Shown: positions 27,124 to 36,122, counted from the first letter of the stretch. The stretch is DNA of 64,000 bases from Pseudomonas berkeleyensis (GCF_014109765.1 NZ_CP059139.1:2291001-2355000); one strand, 5' to 3'. Numbers and translations are program-made. The notes: generated by a model not told the origin, from the sequence alone.

Positions 27124-27143
27124 CTTAGATTTTTTAATCTGAG
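27124..27143. terminator. Possible AT-rich hairpin between convergent genes
   Basis: CTTAGATT / AATCTGAG with a TTTT loop lies 20 bases after the LuxR regulator and overlaps the end of the convergent AT-rich gene. The stem is AT-rich with one G-T pair, so it is a weak terminator at best. Confidence 0.4.
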
Positions 27144-28117
27144 CACTCTCTCCATAAAAGTTTTTTTCTGAGCGCAGTCTCTCTTTGTGGGATTTCACTA
27201 TTGTGGTCATATCTTGCGGTAAAAGTGGAGCGAGGAAATGGTGGTAGACCAAATATCCTCATTCCATTGCCTACTTGGCATATGTGACGGTCAAATCCCA
27301 TTAGTCTGTCATGAGATTCACCTTGGAAGAAAGATTCTTGAGCTGATATTAATTCCCAGCTCTCTAGGGCTTGATAGAGTGCGGGGGATTTAATGATTGA
27401 TTTGTAAAAAAAATCATAAATGCCGGTGTGGAATTCGCTGTTTTTTATGTCGCCATAGGAAATGATTTTTACATGATATTTTTTCCCCATTTTGGAAAGG
27501 AATGTGAAAAAATTTTTCATGCTACTTTCTTTATCTTTTCTTTGAGCTGATTCCCACGTGTTTTGGAAGAAATATCTGTCTATGATTGTTATTTTTTTTG
27601 AAAATTTGGCAAGAGGCTCGAAGCGGTCGACCCAAACATGCTCTGCAGAAGTGTGGCCAAATATGTCTGATCGAGATAGATTTAGAGAGTTTTGAAAATT
27701 TATTGATTCACTACATAGGCCAGCACCAAGCATTTCAAAACCAGTCTGAGAGCAATGGGCTTTACAATCAACTCCTCCGCTAAGTACGAAACATGTCTCA
27801 TCATTTGAAAAGGCTGTTTTAAACTGTTTGCTGAGGCTGCAAGAATCTGCAAAGTTTTCAAAGCTGGAAAAATTCCACCAGCTTGTATTTAGTTCGGAGC
27901 TTTTTCCATACTCTGCAGCGGTTAACCATCGCTGCTTATATTTTAGAGGTAGTTTTTCTATTAGGTTTAAAAGATCTCTTCGTCCATTTTTGGGGAGGAT
28001 CAGTACTCCGTGATCTATCCAGCTTCTTGTGATGAAATCGTGTATGGCACTAAGGTTTTCGTTGTTTAGGCCTGCGGAGGTGAAGAAGTCCTCGTCCAGT
28101 GAGAAATTTGTAATCAT
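27134..28117 (-). CDS. Unrecognised protein, partner of an AAA ATPase in an AT-rich island
   Basis: I do not recognise this 327-residue protein. It is cytoplasmic in character, without signal peptide or membrane helix, and appears to be a mixed alpha/beta fold. A strand-like ITIIDRYFFQNTW (about residue 175), a KIISYGD strand and a late HDRLMGFDRHICQVGNGM segment recall the HD/HDR loops of PLD-like or other effector domains, but the match is loose. Base composition is far more AT-rich than the neighbours, which points to acquisition from elsewhere. Its start overlaps the ATPase stop by four bases, so the two proteins are coupled. In such pairs the second gene is often the toxic effector; that is inference. 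Confidence 0.75.
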   Translation of the reverse strand: MITNFSLDEDFFTSAGLNNENLSAIHDFITRSWIDHGVLILPKNGRRDLLNLIEKLPLKYKQRWLTAAEYGKSSELNTSWWNFSSFENFADSCSLSKQFKTAFSNDETCFVLSGGVDCKAHCSQTGFEMLGAGLCSESINFQNSLNLSRSDIFGHTSAEHVWVDRFEPLAKFSKKITIIDRYFFQNTWESAQRKDKESSMKNFFTFLSKMGKKYHVKIISYGDIKNSEFHTGIYDFFYKSIIKSPALYQALESWELISAQESFFQGESHDRLMGFDRHICQVGNGMRIFGLPPFPRSTFTARYDHNSEIPQRETALRKKLLWRECSD

Positions 28118-29685
28118 TGATCGATTTCCAGATTCGTTGAAAGCCCCATTTTTTCTCTTAGTCGTTCTTCAAAAAAACCCTCCGGCCAGGAGTCAATAAA
28201 GTCCCCTTCTTTGTCTAAGCGTATAGGTATTATTTGGCCACCCTCTTCGGTTGGCTCGACGTAAATAATTGAAACGTCTCTAGGCAATAGTTTACCTGCA
28301 GCGATTAGGCGTTGTAGTCGTATCATCAACGACTCGCTGTGAGTCTCTACAATCCATTGATTCGATTTGCATGTTTTGACGAAAAAATTAGCCAAATGTG
28401 CTTGGAGACGAGGATGCAAGTGAATTTCAGGTTGTTCTACACATATTACGCTATCATCCCTTACGAGTCCCTCCACGATGATCGGAAGCATTTGTCCTAT
28501 ACCGAAGCCAACATCTGAGGGGCCTACCATTACACCTGTTCTGTTGTCCATCAATTGAAGGCATATTACTGGGCCAGAAACATCATTTCCGATTCCATCT
28601 GATGAAAGTTTGTATGGAACCTCAAACATTGAGAACCACTGATTTATATCTTCAGTTATTTCGGGGCGCTCATAAATGAACTTTGCTACATTCTCTCCCT
28701 GCTTTCCCACAGAGTCATTTTGGTCGGTTTTTGGGGCGTAAAAACGGCTGGGGTGACTTCTTAGCGGCCCTAGGTAACTAATGGATGAAAATTTCTCTTT
28801 GAGGTCTCTTGCTAGGCTGGAGAACGCCATGTTTAGCTGTATTAAGCTGTTGAAGTCGAAGTCTTTGTGCATTCGGCTCTCGAACTCTGCGGTAGAGGGC
28901 GTCGCATAGTTGATGTCGCTTTTGAATTTCAAGCCATCAAGGAGCTTCGATATATCATTTTTGCTGAATTCGTGACGTTTGCTTCGATGATTGCTTAAGT
29001 AAGTATAAGTCGATTCCCAGGCATCTTTATCGAGGAATTTAAATTTCTTGGCGGCTGCAACTAGTTGTGCAGATTTTTTCTTGTTGAGACTTTGCTCGCT
29101 TTCTGGTGAGACTTTTTCGGGTGTACTTTTCTTCTCAAAGTTCAGGCCGAGTCGGCGAGGTTCACTTAATTCAGTTATAGTTTCTAACTCTGAAATTACA
29201 GAAGTTGAAAATAGTATCTCCTTTTTTTCTCCAGCCCTCACGATTGTGCTCATCGTGTTGAGGTACGAGAACCCTCTTTTTTTCTCAAGTTCGCTGGATT
29301 TATTCTTGGGTGAGTCGTTTATTAGGTAATACTTATAATTTAGCTCGTATTCTCGGACTGTAGATTTTCCGAATACATCTAGACCGAAGTCAGAATATGA
29401 TTGCTTCTTTGTTGGCTTGTATGTTAGTCGGAAAGATATGTCCCTGTTTAAGTCATGGCCGTGAACCATTGATGAGAAATCACCGAGATCGACAAATTCT
29501 CCATTTGATACGAGACCTCCTTGAAGGTTGGGCCTCGTAAGAGATTGCTTTAATAGCATTATGGAGTGAATGATTGAACTTTTGCCGGAGGAGTTTGGTC
29601 CGTAGATTAATGTTATTGGTGCCAGATTTATCTCTTGCCAAGCTGAAAAGGCTTTGAAATTTTTAATAGACAGTTTTTCTAACAT
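28114..29685 (-). CDS. AAA family ATPase (AAA_15/DUF3696-like), candidate defence protein
   Basis: A 523-residue SMC/OLD-like ATPase. Walker A is YGPNSSGKSSIIHSI near residue 30, followed by the LLKQSL and NGEFVDLGDFSSMVHG segments typical of this group. Near the C-terminus are Walker B, VICVEQPEIHLHPRLQAHLA, and QWIVETHSESLMIRLQRL. A central insertion (about 120-290) is charged and variable. There is no TOPRIM nuclease, so it is not OLD or GajA. The gene is AT-rich against a GC-rich chromosome. ATPases of this kind act as sensors in several phage-defence systems, with a linked effector; the coupled gene at 27134 would be that partner. Confidence 0.88.
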   Translation of the reverse strand: MLEKLSIKNFKAFSAWQEINLAPITLIYGPNSSGKSSIIHSIMLLKQSLTRPNLQGGLVSNGEFVDLGDFSSMVHGHDLNRDISFRLTYKPTKKQSYSDFGLDVFGKSTVREYELNYKYYLINDSPKNKSSELEKKRGFSYLNTMSTIVRAGEKKEILFSTSVISELETITELSEPRRLGLNFEKKSTPEKVSPESEQSLNKKKSAQLVAAAKKFKFLDKDAWESTYTYLSNHRSKRHEFSKNDISKLLDGLKFKSDINYATPSTAEFESRMHKDFDFNSLIQLNMAFSSLARDLKEKFSSISYLGPLRSHPSRFYAPKTDQNDSVGKQGENVAKFIYERPEITEDINQWFSMFEVPYKLSSDGIGNDVSGPVICLQLMDNRTGVMVGPSDVGFGIGQMLPIIVEGLVRDDSVICVEQPEIHLHPRLQAHLANFFVKTCKSNQWIVETHSESLMIRLQRLIAAGKLLPRDVSIIYVEPTEEGGQIIPIRLDKEGDFIDSWPEGFFEERLREKMGLSTNLEIDQ

Positions 29686-29950
29686 GGCAGTCCCTGGCGT
29701 TAGTTGTGTTAAGGCTTGTGTCTCTGGATATACTATCTATGGACGTGCGTGATGGCAATTGGCTTCTTTTATCAGCCACTTTGTCCGCATAGATACCTGT
29801 TGGCTGCAGCGATTTGATCGTTAACACGCTCTACGTGGGAACGCAGCCCTCGACTCTCTGCGTTGACTTACAAGCAGTTGTGCGCCCGAGTCAGCTGGCG
29901 TTGCCAGCCTACTCCTACGCAGAGCGTAGGAGCCATGTAGCTTCACAAGA
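29686..29950. other. Island edge without a gene; one hairpin
   Basis: The 265 bases between the AT-rich ATPase and the sorbosone-dehydrogenase-like gene change from AT-rich to GC-rich near 29800. The region contains a hairpin, CTCCTACGC/GCGTAGGAG (29912-29932), likely a terminator for the minus-strand dehydrogenase gene. No tRNA, integrase or clear attachment repeat is visible. Confidence 0.5.
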
Positions 29951-31252
29951 TCACTCGCTATCTTCCCGCACTACCCGCCAAACCGTATTCGCCAGATCAT
30001 CGGCCACGATCAGTGCGCCGCTCGGATCGACCGTCACGCCCACCGGACGGCCTCGGGTTTTGCCGTCTTCATCGCGAAAGCCGGTGACGAAGTCGATGGG
30101 GTCGCCTGAAGGGCGGCCGTTTTCGAACGGCACGAAGATCACCTTGTAGCCCACCGGATTCTTGCGGTTCCAGCTGCCGTGCTCGCCGACGAATACGCCA
30201 TCGGCATACTGCTCACCCATCACCTCGCTGGAGAAGTCCAGGCCCAGGGCGGCGACGTGGGCGCCGAGGGCGTAGTCCGGGGCGATGGCGCTGGCGACCT
30301 TGTCCGGATTCTGCGGTTTCACCCGTGGGTCGACGTGTTGGCCGAAGTAGCTGTAGGGCCAGCCGTAGAAGCCGTCTTCCTGCACCGAGGTGAGGTAGTC
30401 GGGCACCAGATTCTCGCCCAGTTCGTCGCGCTCGTTGACCACTGCCCACAAGGTGCCGGTACCGGGTTGGATGGCCAGTGCGGTGGGGTTGCGCAGGCCG
30501 GTGGCGTAGGGTTTGTAGGCGCCGGTTTCGGCGTCCACCTGCCAGACCAGGGCGCGGTCGACTTCAGCCTCCATGCCACGCTCGGTGATGTTGCTGTTGG
30601 AGCCGATGCCAACGTACAGGTAGCGGCCGTCTTCGCTGATGGTCAGTGCCTTGGTCCAGTGATGGTTGATCGCCGAGGGCAGGTCGGCGACCTTGCTCGG
30701 CGGGCCGCTGGCTTCGGTCTGGCCTTCTTCGTAGTCGAAGCGCACCAGTTCGTCCTGGTTGGCCACGTACAGGTTGCCTTCGTACAGGGCCAGGCCGTAG
30801 GGCGCATTGAGGTTTTCGGCGAACACCGTCTGCAGCTCGTAGGTGCCGTCGCCATCGGCATCGCGCAGCAGGGTCAGGCGGTTGCCGCTTGCCACCGTGG
30901 TGTTGCCTCGTGCCTTGATCACGCCAGCGATCACGTCCTTGGGCTTGAGCTTGGCCGCGTTGCCGCCACGGCCTTCGGCGACGAGGATATCGCCGTTGGG
31001 CAGCACCAGGGTTTGCCGGGGAATCTTCAGGTCGGTGGCGATGGCGCTGACGCTGAACCCTTCGGGCACGGTGGGTCGCTGATCGCCCCAGGGCGTCGGC
31101 TCGGCGATGGTCATGCTTGGCAGGATGCCGCGTTCGGGCTCGGGCAAGTCCGGCTGGGCGCCGTAGAACTGCTGGTTGCTGCCGGGCTCTTCGCCGCAGG
31201 CGGTCAGCAACAGGATCAGGGGCAGGGCGGTCAGTGCGATGGCGGTTTTCAT
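29951..31252 (-). CDS. PQQ-dependent sugar/sorbosone dehydrogenase-like lipoprotein
   Basis: A 433-residue exported protein with a lipoprotein signal (ILLLTAC|GEE). Its propeller is of the glucose/sorbosone dehydrogenase (GSDH) family: PEGFSVSAIATDLKIPRQTLVLPNGDILVAE at the start, YLYVGIGSNSNITERG in the middle, and FVGEHGSWNRKNPVGYKVIFVPF followed by RPVGVTVDPSGALIVADD at the end. These are family motifs around the quinone and calcium sites. The real substrate is unknown. The start at 31252 has AGGAG upstream and overlaps the membrane-protein gene by four bases, so the two are translated together. A PQQ enzyme here fits the neighbouring PQQ genes. Confidence 0.9.
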   Translation of the reverse strand: MKTAIALTALPLILLLTACGEEPGSNQQFYGAQPDLPEPERGILPSMTIAEPTPWGDQRPTVPEGFSVSAIATDLKIPRQTLVLPNGDILVAEGRGGNAAKLKPKDVIAGVIKARGNTTVASGNRLTLLRDADGDGTYELQTVFAENLNAPYGLALYEGNLYVANQDELVRFDYEEGQTEASGPPSKVADLPSAINHHWTKALTISEDGRYLYVGIGSNSNITERGMEAEVDRALVWQVDAETGAYKPYATGLRNPTALAIQPGTGTLWAVVNERDELGENLVPDYLTSVQEDGFYGWPYSYFGQHVDPRVKPQNPDKVASAIAPDYALGAHVAALGLDFSSEVMGEQYADGVFVGEHGSWNRKNPVGYKVIFVPFENGRPSGDPIDFVTGFRDEDGKTRGRPVGVTVDPSGALIVADDLANTVWRVVREDSE

Positions 31253-31674
31253 CGGGCATCTCCTGTGCGTGGCTGGGCGAGGCCGACCCATGTGGCGGCG
31301 CAGGCCAGCAGGGTGACGATCACCGACAGGGCCAGACCCATGGGCATGGCGGCCCAGGCGTCCTTGGCGTGTTCCAGTGCATTGATGAAACCCAGTACCC
31401 AGGTGACCAGAAGCAGCAGGAAGTAGGTAAGCGGGCGCGGGTTGCCGCGATTTCGGAACAGTCCGACGAGGGCGAACAGCAGCGCCAGGCCGGCGAACAC
31501 CAGTGCGCCGGCGATCAGCCAGGAGGCGAAGTTGCTCCACTGGATCTGGTAGCTGCGGTAGTAGGCGATGTCGGCGATCAGGGCGCCGAGAAACAGCGGC
31601 ACCTGGCCGCACAGCAGGGTGGCGTGCAGGGGACTGAGAATGTTGGGGTAGGCGTGTGGCGTTGCGGTGGTCAC
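31249..31674 (-). CDS. DUF2231-type four-helix membrane protein
   Basis: A 142-residue inner-membrane protein with four helices (about 17-39, 51-73, 83-103 and 113-133). The N-terminal HAYPNILSPLHATLLCGQVPLF segment is typical of DUF2231. Such proteins are often encoded beside GSDH-type dehydrogenases and may anchor them or carry electrons. I chose the GTG start at 31674 because AGAGGGA sits eight bases upstream and the extra 31 residues of the open frame lack family character. It overlaps the dehydrogenase gene by ATGA. The 194 bases upstream to 31868 hold no recognisable gene. Confidence 0.82.
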   Translation of the reverse strand: MTTATPHAYPNILSPLHATLLCGQVPLFLGALIADIAYYRSYQIQWSNFASWLIAGALVFAGLALLFALVGLFRNRGNPRPLTYFLLLLVTWVLGFINALEHAKDAWAAMPMGLALSVIVTLLACAATWVGLAQPRTGDAR

Positions 31675-31868
31675 GGCAGATCCCTCTTGGGTCGTTGATG
31701 GACGGCTGCTCACGGGGAGCGGCCTCGATCCGACTGTTCCTAAAAAGGGATTGCCCTGTAGGGGCATGGTTCAGAGTGTTTTTTGTGGAGGGGGCCGTGC
31801 CGCATGGTCTGTCCCGGGCAGAGTGGACGCTGACTTAAGGTGGATAATGTCCGCCGCAAGGAGTGTTC

Positions 31869-32264
31869 ATGACCCAGACCAGCCGATGTTTTCCCGAATC
31901 TTTCAAACGCGAGGCAGTAGACCAAATGCTTGCCGGCACGCCGCTTCGTCATGTAGCCAAGACGCTGGGCATCGCTGAAAGCCTGTTGGGCAAATGGAAG
32001 CGCCAGTTCGAACAGCAAGGTGATGATGCCTTTCTGGGCAATAGCAAGCAGCGCGGCGAGAGTGCAGAGTTGCGCCGGCTACGCCGGCAACTGGCACAGA
32101 TCGCCGACTACCTGGCCAGAACCGAGCCGCACAGTCCCGTCCCCTACGTCATTCGTCGGGCCGTGGAGTGGGGTAACCAGCCTCTTGGTGAGCTGCTGGA
32201 CGAGTTGATCAGCGCTGACGCCGAGTCCCGGCGTCTATGGAAGCTACTGGGGGTACTCAAGTAA
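31869..32264 (+). CDS. Orphan IS3-type OrfA-like transposase protein with an unusual C-terminus
   Basis: Residues 1-80 match the helix-turn-helix and leucine-rich part of IS3-family OrfA (FPESFKREAVDQMLAGTPLRHVAKTLGIAESLLGKWKRQFEQQG). The last 50 residues (from about RTEPHSPVPYVIRRAVEWG) are not a normal OrfA end or the start of OrfB, and no DDE-domain OrfB follows. No matching terminal inverted repeats were found. It may be a remnant or a retained DNA-binding protein. The ATG at 31869 has AAGGAG upstream, so translation signals are intact. Confidence 0.78.
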   Translation: MTQTSRCFPESFKREAVDQMLAGTPLRHVAKTLGIAESLLGKWKRQFEQQGDDAFLGNSKQRGESAELRRLRRQLAQIADYLARTEPHSPVPYVIRRAVEWGNQPLGELLDELISADAESRRLWKLLGVLK

Positions 32265-32281
32265 AAAGCGTCGAGGCAATA

Positions 32282-32311
32282 GGGGACGCTACAGCGTGTT
32301 CGAACGTCCCC
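32282..32311. repeat. Small inverted repeat in the gap after the OrfA-like gene
   Basis: GGGGACG (32282) and CGTCCCC (32305) form a seven-base stem with a 16-base loop, with no T run after it. The rest of the 248-base gap to the histidine kinase gene shows no recognisable gene or insertion-sequence end. Confidence 0.45.
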
Positions 32312-32512
32312 GATACAAATAGCCCTGCATGAAAGCCTGGTCATCGTTGAACCTGGCGTCAAGGGCGCGTGGGTGACTGCCGGCAGGGCGTTCACTTCTC
32401 GCTGCGCACAAGGCTCTCCAGCGGTTGTCGCGAAGGCTTCTACGTCATTGTCGAAAGAATCGTTTGGCCTGGCTGCAATCCCCGGTTAGGAGTAACGCTT
32501 GCATAGTGGTCT

Positions 32513-34519
32513 TCACAGCGCTGAAACAGCGGTGGTGCCAAGAGGCAGGCTCAGGCGGAAGCAGATGGGCGTTTCTTCTCCGCGGCTTTCCAGGCAGATA
32601 TCGCCGCCATGCAGTTCGAGGATCCGCTTTGCCAGGTGCAGTCCCAGACCCGCACCGGGGCTGTGCTGTGCCTGGCTGCCACGGAAGTATTTCTGGAACA
32701 ACAGTCTGGACTGGTCTTCCGGAATCGCGGGGCCTTCGTTGCTGATCTGAATGTCGAGAAAACCTGGTCGGTCACTCAGGCGCAGTTCGATGGCGCTGCC
32801 GGCTGGCGCGTGGCGATCGGCATTGGCGAGAAGGTTACGCAGGGCGATCTTGATCAGGCTGTCATCGCAGCGGATCGCGGTCTGAGCGCTGTGGTTGCGA
32901 ATGACGACCCGACCGTCAGGAATATCCGCGGTACTTCTTTCCATCAGTGATTGCAGGGCGTGATCCGTATCGCACTGAATGGCAGTGGTGCCTTCCATAC
33001 GATCATGGCTCAGGTAGTGGTCGACGAGGGTTAGCAGGCGCGCCGAGGCCTCTCGGATGTTCTGACAGCGTTTCTCGTTACGCTCAGGCGCCGCGGACAG
33101 ATTGCGGGAAATCTGCTGAGCCGACGTCGAGATGATGGCCAGCGGGGTGCGGAACTCGTGCGAGACCATGGCCACGAAGTCGCGTTGTTCTTCTCGCGTT
33201 CGTTGTTCCTGATGCAGGGTTTCGCGGAGCTCGCCCTCCAGCAGCGTGCGCCGGCTGATTTCTTCGCGTAGTTCCTGGGTGCGTTCGACGATCTGCTGTT
33301 CGAGGTTGCTGTTGTGTTCCTGCAGCAGCAGTTTGAAGTCGAGTTGGGCGCGACGTTTTTCCTCTTCGAGCGTGCGGTAGTGATGGATGATGCGCATGCT
33401 CATCAGCGCCATGTGCAGCAAGGTGCCGATGGCCACGGCATTGTCGGTCACGAAGGTGGTGGGAATCACGCCCAGGTTACGCATGAAACTGATGATGACG
33501 CCCGCGTAGTAGATGCCGAATACCAGCAGGAATACGCGTGCGGATTTTTGCCCTTTGAGCAGCAGCCACAGCGCTGTGCTGATGAGCAGTACGATGTTCA
33601 GTAACGAGAGCACCTGGGTCAGTGGCGCGCCGATCTGATAATGACCGAACAGGATGGCGGTGGCCGCCAGTACGCTGATGAGCAGGCAGATGCCCGTGAG
33701 AGTGCGCCGCACGCCGACAAATTCGCGAACCTGCAGCTGGCGTTGGGCAAAGATGAAACCAATCGGCAGGCTGGCAGCCATGATGCAGCCCAGCATGCGG
33801 TCGCTCCAGGCTACCGGCAGGCCTGTAGCCTGCTGAATCAGCCCGGTGCTGAAACTCTCTATCAGAAAGCAGCACGAGACATAGATCAGATACCAGCCGC
33901 TTTCCGGGGCATCCGTCATGCGCCAGAACACGCTGTGGAACACGATCAGCGCCAGGTAGATACCAAAGTACAGGCCGAGGCCGAGGTATTCGTTGCGCGC
34001 CTGTTGGTGGAACTGCGGTTCGGGCATCAGGCGTGCGCTGACGGACATCGCGTTCTTGCTCTTCAGGCGTAGCAGCAGGGTATGAGGCTGGCCATTTTCG
34101 AGGCTGATGGGGAAGGAAGCCGTGCGGTAGTTCACTGGCCACAACGTTCGAGCCAGAGTCTCGCCACTTTGCAGCTCGTGGGTCGCGCCATTCTGGTTGA
34201 GGTCATAAAGCGTCACCTCGTCGAGCAGTGCATTGCTCAGTGTCAGCATCCAGGCCTCTGGCGCGTCTCGCTCAGCCTGTACCTGCAATTTCAACCAGAT
34301 GACGTCATAGGTGAAACCGGCGTTCAGGGGGCCAGGCAGCGCGATCCAGTCGCTGGATGCCAGTGCGCTCGCGGCATCCAGTGTCCCGGTCGGGTCAGTG
34401 AGCCGCTCCAGATAGCCGTTGGTATTGGTCGCCTGGGTCTGGAGCGTCAGCGTGCTGGCCAGGGCGGGCCATGAGCACATCAGGCACATCAACAGCAGAT
34501 AACGGGGGAGTTGGATCAT
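32513..34519 (-). CDS. 7TM-DISM sensor histidine kinase
   Basis: A 668-residue membrane kinase. It has a signal peptide (cleavage near SWPALAS), a periplasmic 7TMR-DISMED2 sensor domain (about 22-170, which in this family resembles carbohydrate-binding folds), seven transmembrane helices (about 178-375), a coiled coil, and HisKA with His454 in FVAMVSHEFRTPLAII. A HATPase domain with GAGLGLHLAKRI follows. There is no receiver. It is divergent from the atypical regulator at 34688 and near the regulator at 35439; these are the likely partners. Placed next to the giant adhesin operon, it may control it. Confidence 0.92.
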   Translation of the reverse strand: MIQLPRYLLLMCLMCSWPALASTLTLQTQATNTNGYLERLTDPTGTLDAASALASSDWIALPGPLNAGFTYDVIWLKLQVQAERDAPEAWMLTLSNALLDEVTLYDLNQNGATHELQSGETLARTLWPVNYRTASFPISLENGQPHTLLLRLKSKNAMSVSARLMPEPQFHQQARNEYLGLGLYFGIYLALIVFHSVFWRMTDAPESGWYLIYVSCCFLIESFSTGLIQQATGLPVAWSDRMLGCIMAASLPIGFIFAQRQLQVREFVGVRRTLTGICLLISVLAATAILFGHYQIGAPLTQVLSLLNIVLLISTALWLLLKGQKSARVFLLVFGIYYAGVIISFMRNLGVIPTTFVTDNAVAIGTLLHMALMSMRIIHHYRTLEEEKRRAQLDFKLLLQEHNSNLEQQIVERTQELREEISRRTLLEGELRETLHQEQRTREEQRDFVAMVSHEFRTPLAIISTSAQQISRNLSAAPERNEKRCQNIREASARLLTLVDHYLSHDRMEGTTAIQCDTDHALQSLMERSTADIPDGRVVIRNHSAQTAIRCDDSLIKIALRNLLANADRHAPAGSAIELRLSDRPGFLDIQISNEGPAIPEDQSRLLFQKYFRGSQAQHSPGAGLGLHLAKRILELHGGDICLESRGEETPICFRLSLPLGTTAVSAL

Positions 34520-34687
34520 GGGGCGGGTTCTGCCAGACCTGATGAAATTGGAATTCTAACTGGCAGCAGTGCTCTATTGATGGAGCACTCCGATTTGCTC
34601 GGTTGGTTATGGCTGCGCAAGGGGTATCATGGCGGGACTTTGCCCGGGGTGCAGCAACGATCCTCGGTTGCTGATGAGAGCGTATAG

Positions 34688-35458
34688 GTGAAACGAGCTT
34701 CACATTCTGAAAACGCAGCTGTGCTTGAGTCGTCGCAGTTACGGTTGCTGGTGGTGGAATCGGTGGCCGGCAGGCTTCTGAGCAGCTGTCCGCGTTTGCA
34801 CGAGCATGTGTCATGCCTGCAGTTCAGCACCGTCGAGAAGCTGTCGGAAATCGACGTCGCGCTGCTCGCGCCCCATATCGTGCTGCTCGAACTGGACGGA
34901 CAAGCGGGCGTTGAGCTGGATCTGGCTGCGCGTATGCATCGTCTTTGGCCTGGCGTCGGATTTATTCTGGCCTGTGAGCCCGAGCAGATGAACCTGCGTC
35001 TGCAAGGGTATGCACATGGCGCCGATTATTGTCTGGTCAAGCCTCTGGTAGAGGTCGAGCTCGTTTCGGTCATCGACGCCCTGGCCCGGCGCCTGCGCAT
35101 GCAGGTCGCGCCTGCGGGTGATTGCTGGGTCATCGACTCGCAGCGGCAGATGCTCGGCTTGCCAGATGGCCGCTTCATGGAGCTGAGTCGCAACGAATAC
35201 CTGGTGCTGCAGTGCCTGCAGCGTGCGCCGGATCAGACGGCCAGCCGGCAGTCGCTGGCCGAGGGGCTTGGGGTCAATTACATGACCTATGACGAGCGGC
35301 GCCTGGAGGCCATCGTCAGTCGACTGCGACGCAAGATCGCGACCTTCGCCGGGCGTGAGGCGCCGATCCGGGCTTTGCGCAACAAGGGCTACCTGTTTAC
35401 CGGCAGCCTGCTGGCGTACCAGCATGAGCGGACAGAGCCTAGACGCGGATCTGCGTAG
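34688..35458 (+). CDS. OmpR-type winged-helix regulator with an atypical receiver lacking the phospho-acceptor Asp
   Basis: A 256-residue regulator with a receiver-like domain (about 17-125) and a C-terminal winged helix (ELSRNEYLVLQCLQRAPDQTASRQSL... ending AIRALRNKGYLF-like, about 150-240). The normal phospho-acceptor Asp is Glu68 (HIVLLELDGQAG). The acidic pair is reduced to VVES, and the switch Thr is absent (FILACE). The lysine in LVKPL is kept. Such receivers usually work without phosphorylation. The start is GTG at 34688. It is divergent from the 7TM kinase and overlaps the 3' end of the convergent regulator gene by 20 bases. Confidence 0.85.
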   Translation: MKRASHSENAAVLESSQLRLLVVESVAGRLLSSCPRLHEHVSCLQFSTVEKLSEIDVALLAPHIVLLELDGQAGVELDLAARMHRLWPGVGFILACEPEQMNLRLQGYAHGADYCLVKPLVEVELVSVIDALARRLRMQVAPAGDCWVIDSQRQMLGLPDGRFMELSRNEYLVLQCLQRAPDQTASRQSLAEGLGVNYMTYDERRLEAIVSRLRRKIATFAGREAPIRALRNKGYLFTGSLLAYQHERTEPRRGSA

Positions 35459-36122
35459 CTTCGTAGAAGCAGTAGCCGCTGTTGCGCAGCGTCTTCAGAG
35501 GCAGTTCGAGCCCCGTGGCCTGCTCCACGTTGCGCCGCAGACGAAGGATTTGCGTATCCAGGCGACGTTGATCGTAGGCCAGATAGTCTTCGTCGAGCGC
35601 ATTGATGATTTCCCGGCGTGAAACGGTGTTGCCGGCGTTACGCATCAGGCAATGCAATACCAGTGAGTCCTGGTGGGAAAGCCGCAGCCCCTGTCGGTTG
35701 GGAGCCTTGAGTTCTCGTGGGCCCATGTCCAACTGCCAGGGTGAAGATTCGCGTTGCAGGCCGAGCCGGCGGCGCAAGGCATCGAGCACGGCGGCCAGCT
35801 CGTCCAGGTCGCAGCCCTTGGACAGGTAATGGTCGACGCCCTGACGAAAGCCGGTGACGCGGTTGTCGGGGGTGCCGCGTGCGGTGAATGCGACGATACC
35901 GAGCGTACTGCCGCTGCCGCGCAGCTGGCGAATCAGATCCAGGCCATCGCCATCCGGAAGGCCCAGGTCTATCACCGCCAGGTGATGGCGGTGTTCGTCG
36001 AAGGCTTCGGTGAAAGCGGCAAGGCTTTCGACAGCGGTCACGCGATAACCGGAGTCTTCGAGAAATTCGGCCAGTTCCTGGGCAAGAACGGGTTCGTCTT
36101 CTAGCAGGATTAGGTCAATCAT
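35439..36122 (-). CDS. OmpR-type response regulator with a normal receiver
   Basis: A 227-residue regulator with a complete receiver (LEDEPVLAQEL, Asp52 in VIDLGLPDGDG, Thr in AFTARG, Lys in YLSKGCD) and a winged-helix output (LSHQDSLVLHCLMRNAGNTVSRREIINAL, about 140-225). Its output domain resembles that of the atypical regulator at 34688 (both have YDQRRLD- or YDERRLE-like helices and an LRNxGY wing), so the two probably arose by duplication. It is divergent from the tolC-like gene of the adhesin operon. Confidence 0.9.
   Translation of the reverse strand: MIDLILLEDEPVLAQELAEFLEDSGYRVTAVESLAAFTEAFDEHRHHLAVIDLGLPDGDGLDLIRQLRGSGSTLGIVAFTARGTPDNRVTGFRQGVDHYLSKGCDLDELAAVLDALRRRLGLQRESSPWQLDMGPRELKAPNRQGLRLSHQDSLVLHCLMRNAGNTVSRREIINALDEDYLAYDQRRLDTQILRLRRNVEQATGLELPLKTLRNSGYCFYEATQIRV

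Noticed and set aside
31820..31850. A left end of an insertion sequence (TGACTTAAGGTGGATAATGTCC-like sequence) before the OrfA-like gene
   Set aside because: No inverted counterpart was found downstream and no target duplication is visible.
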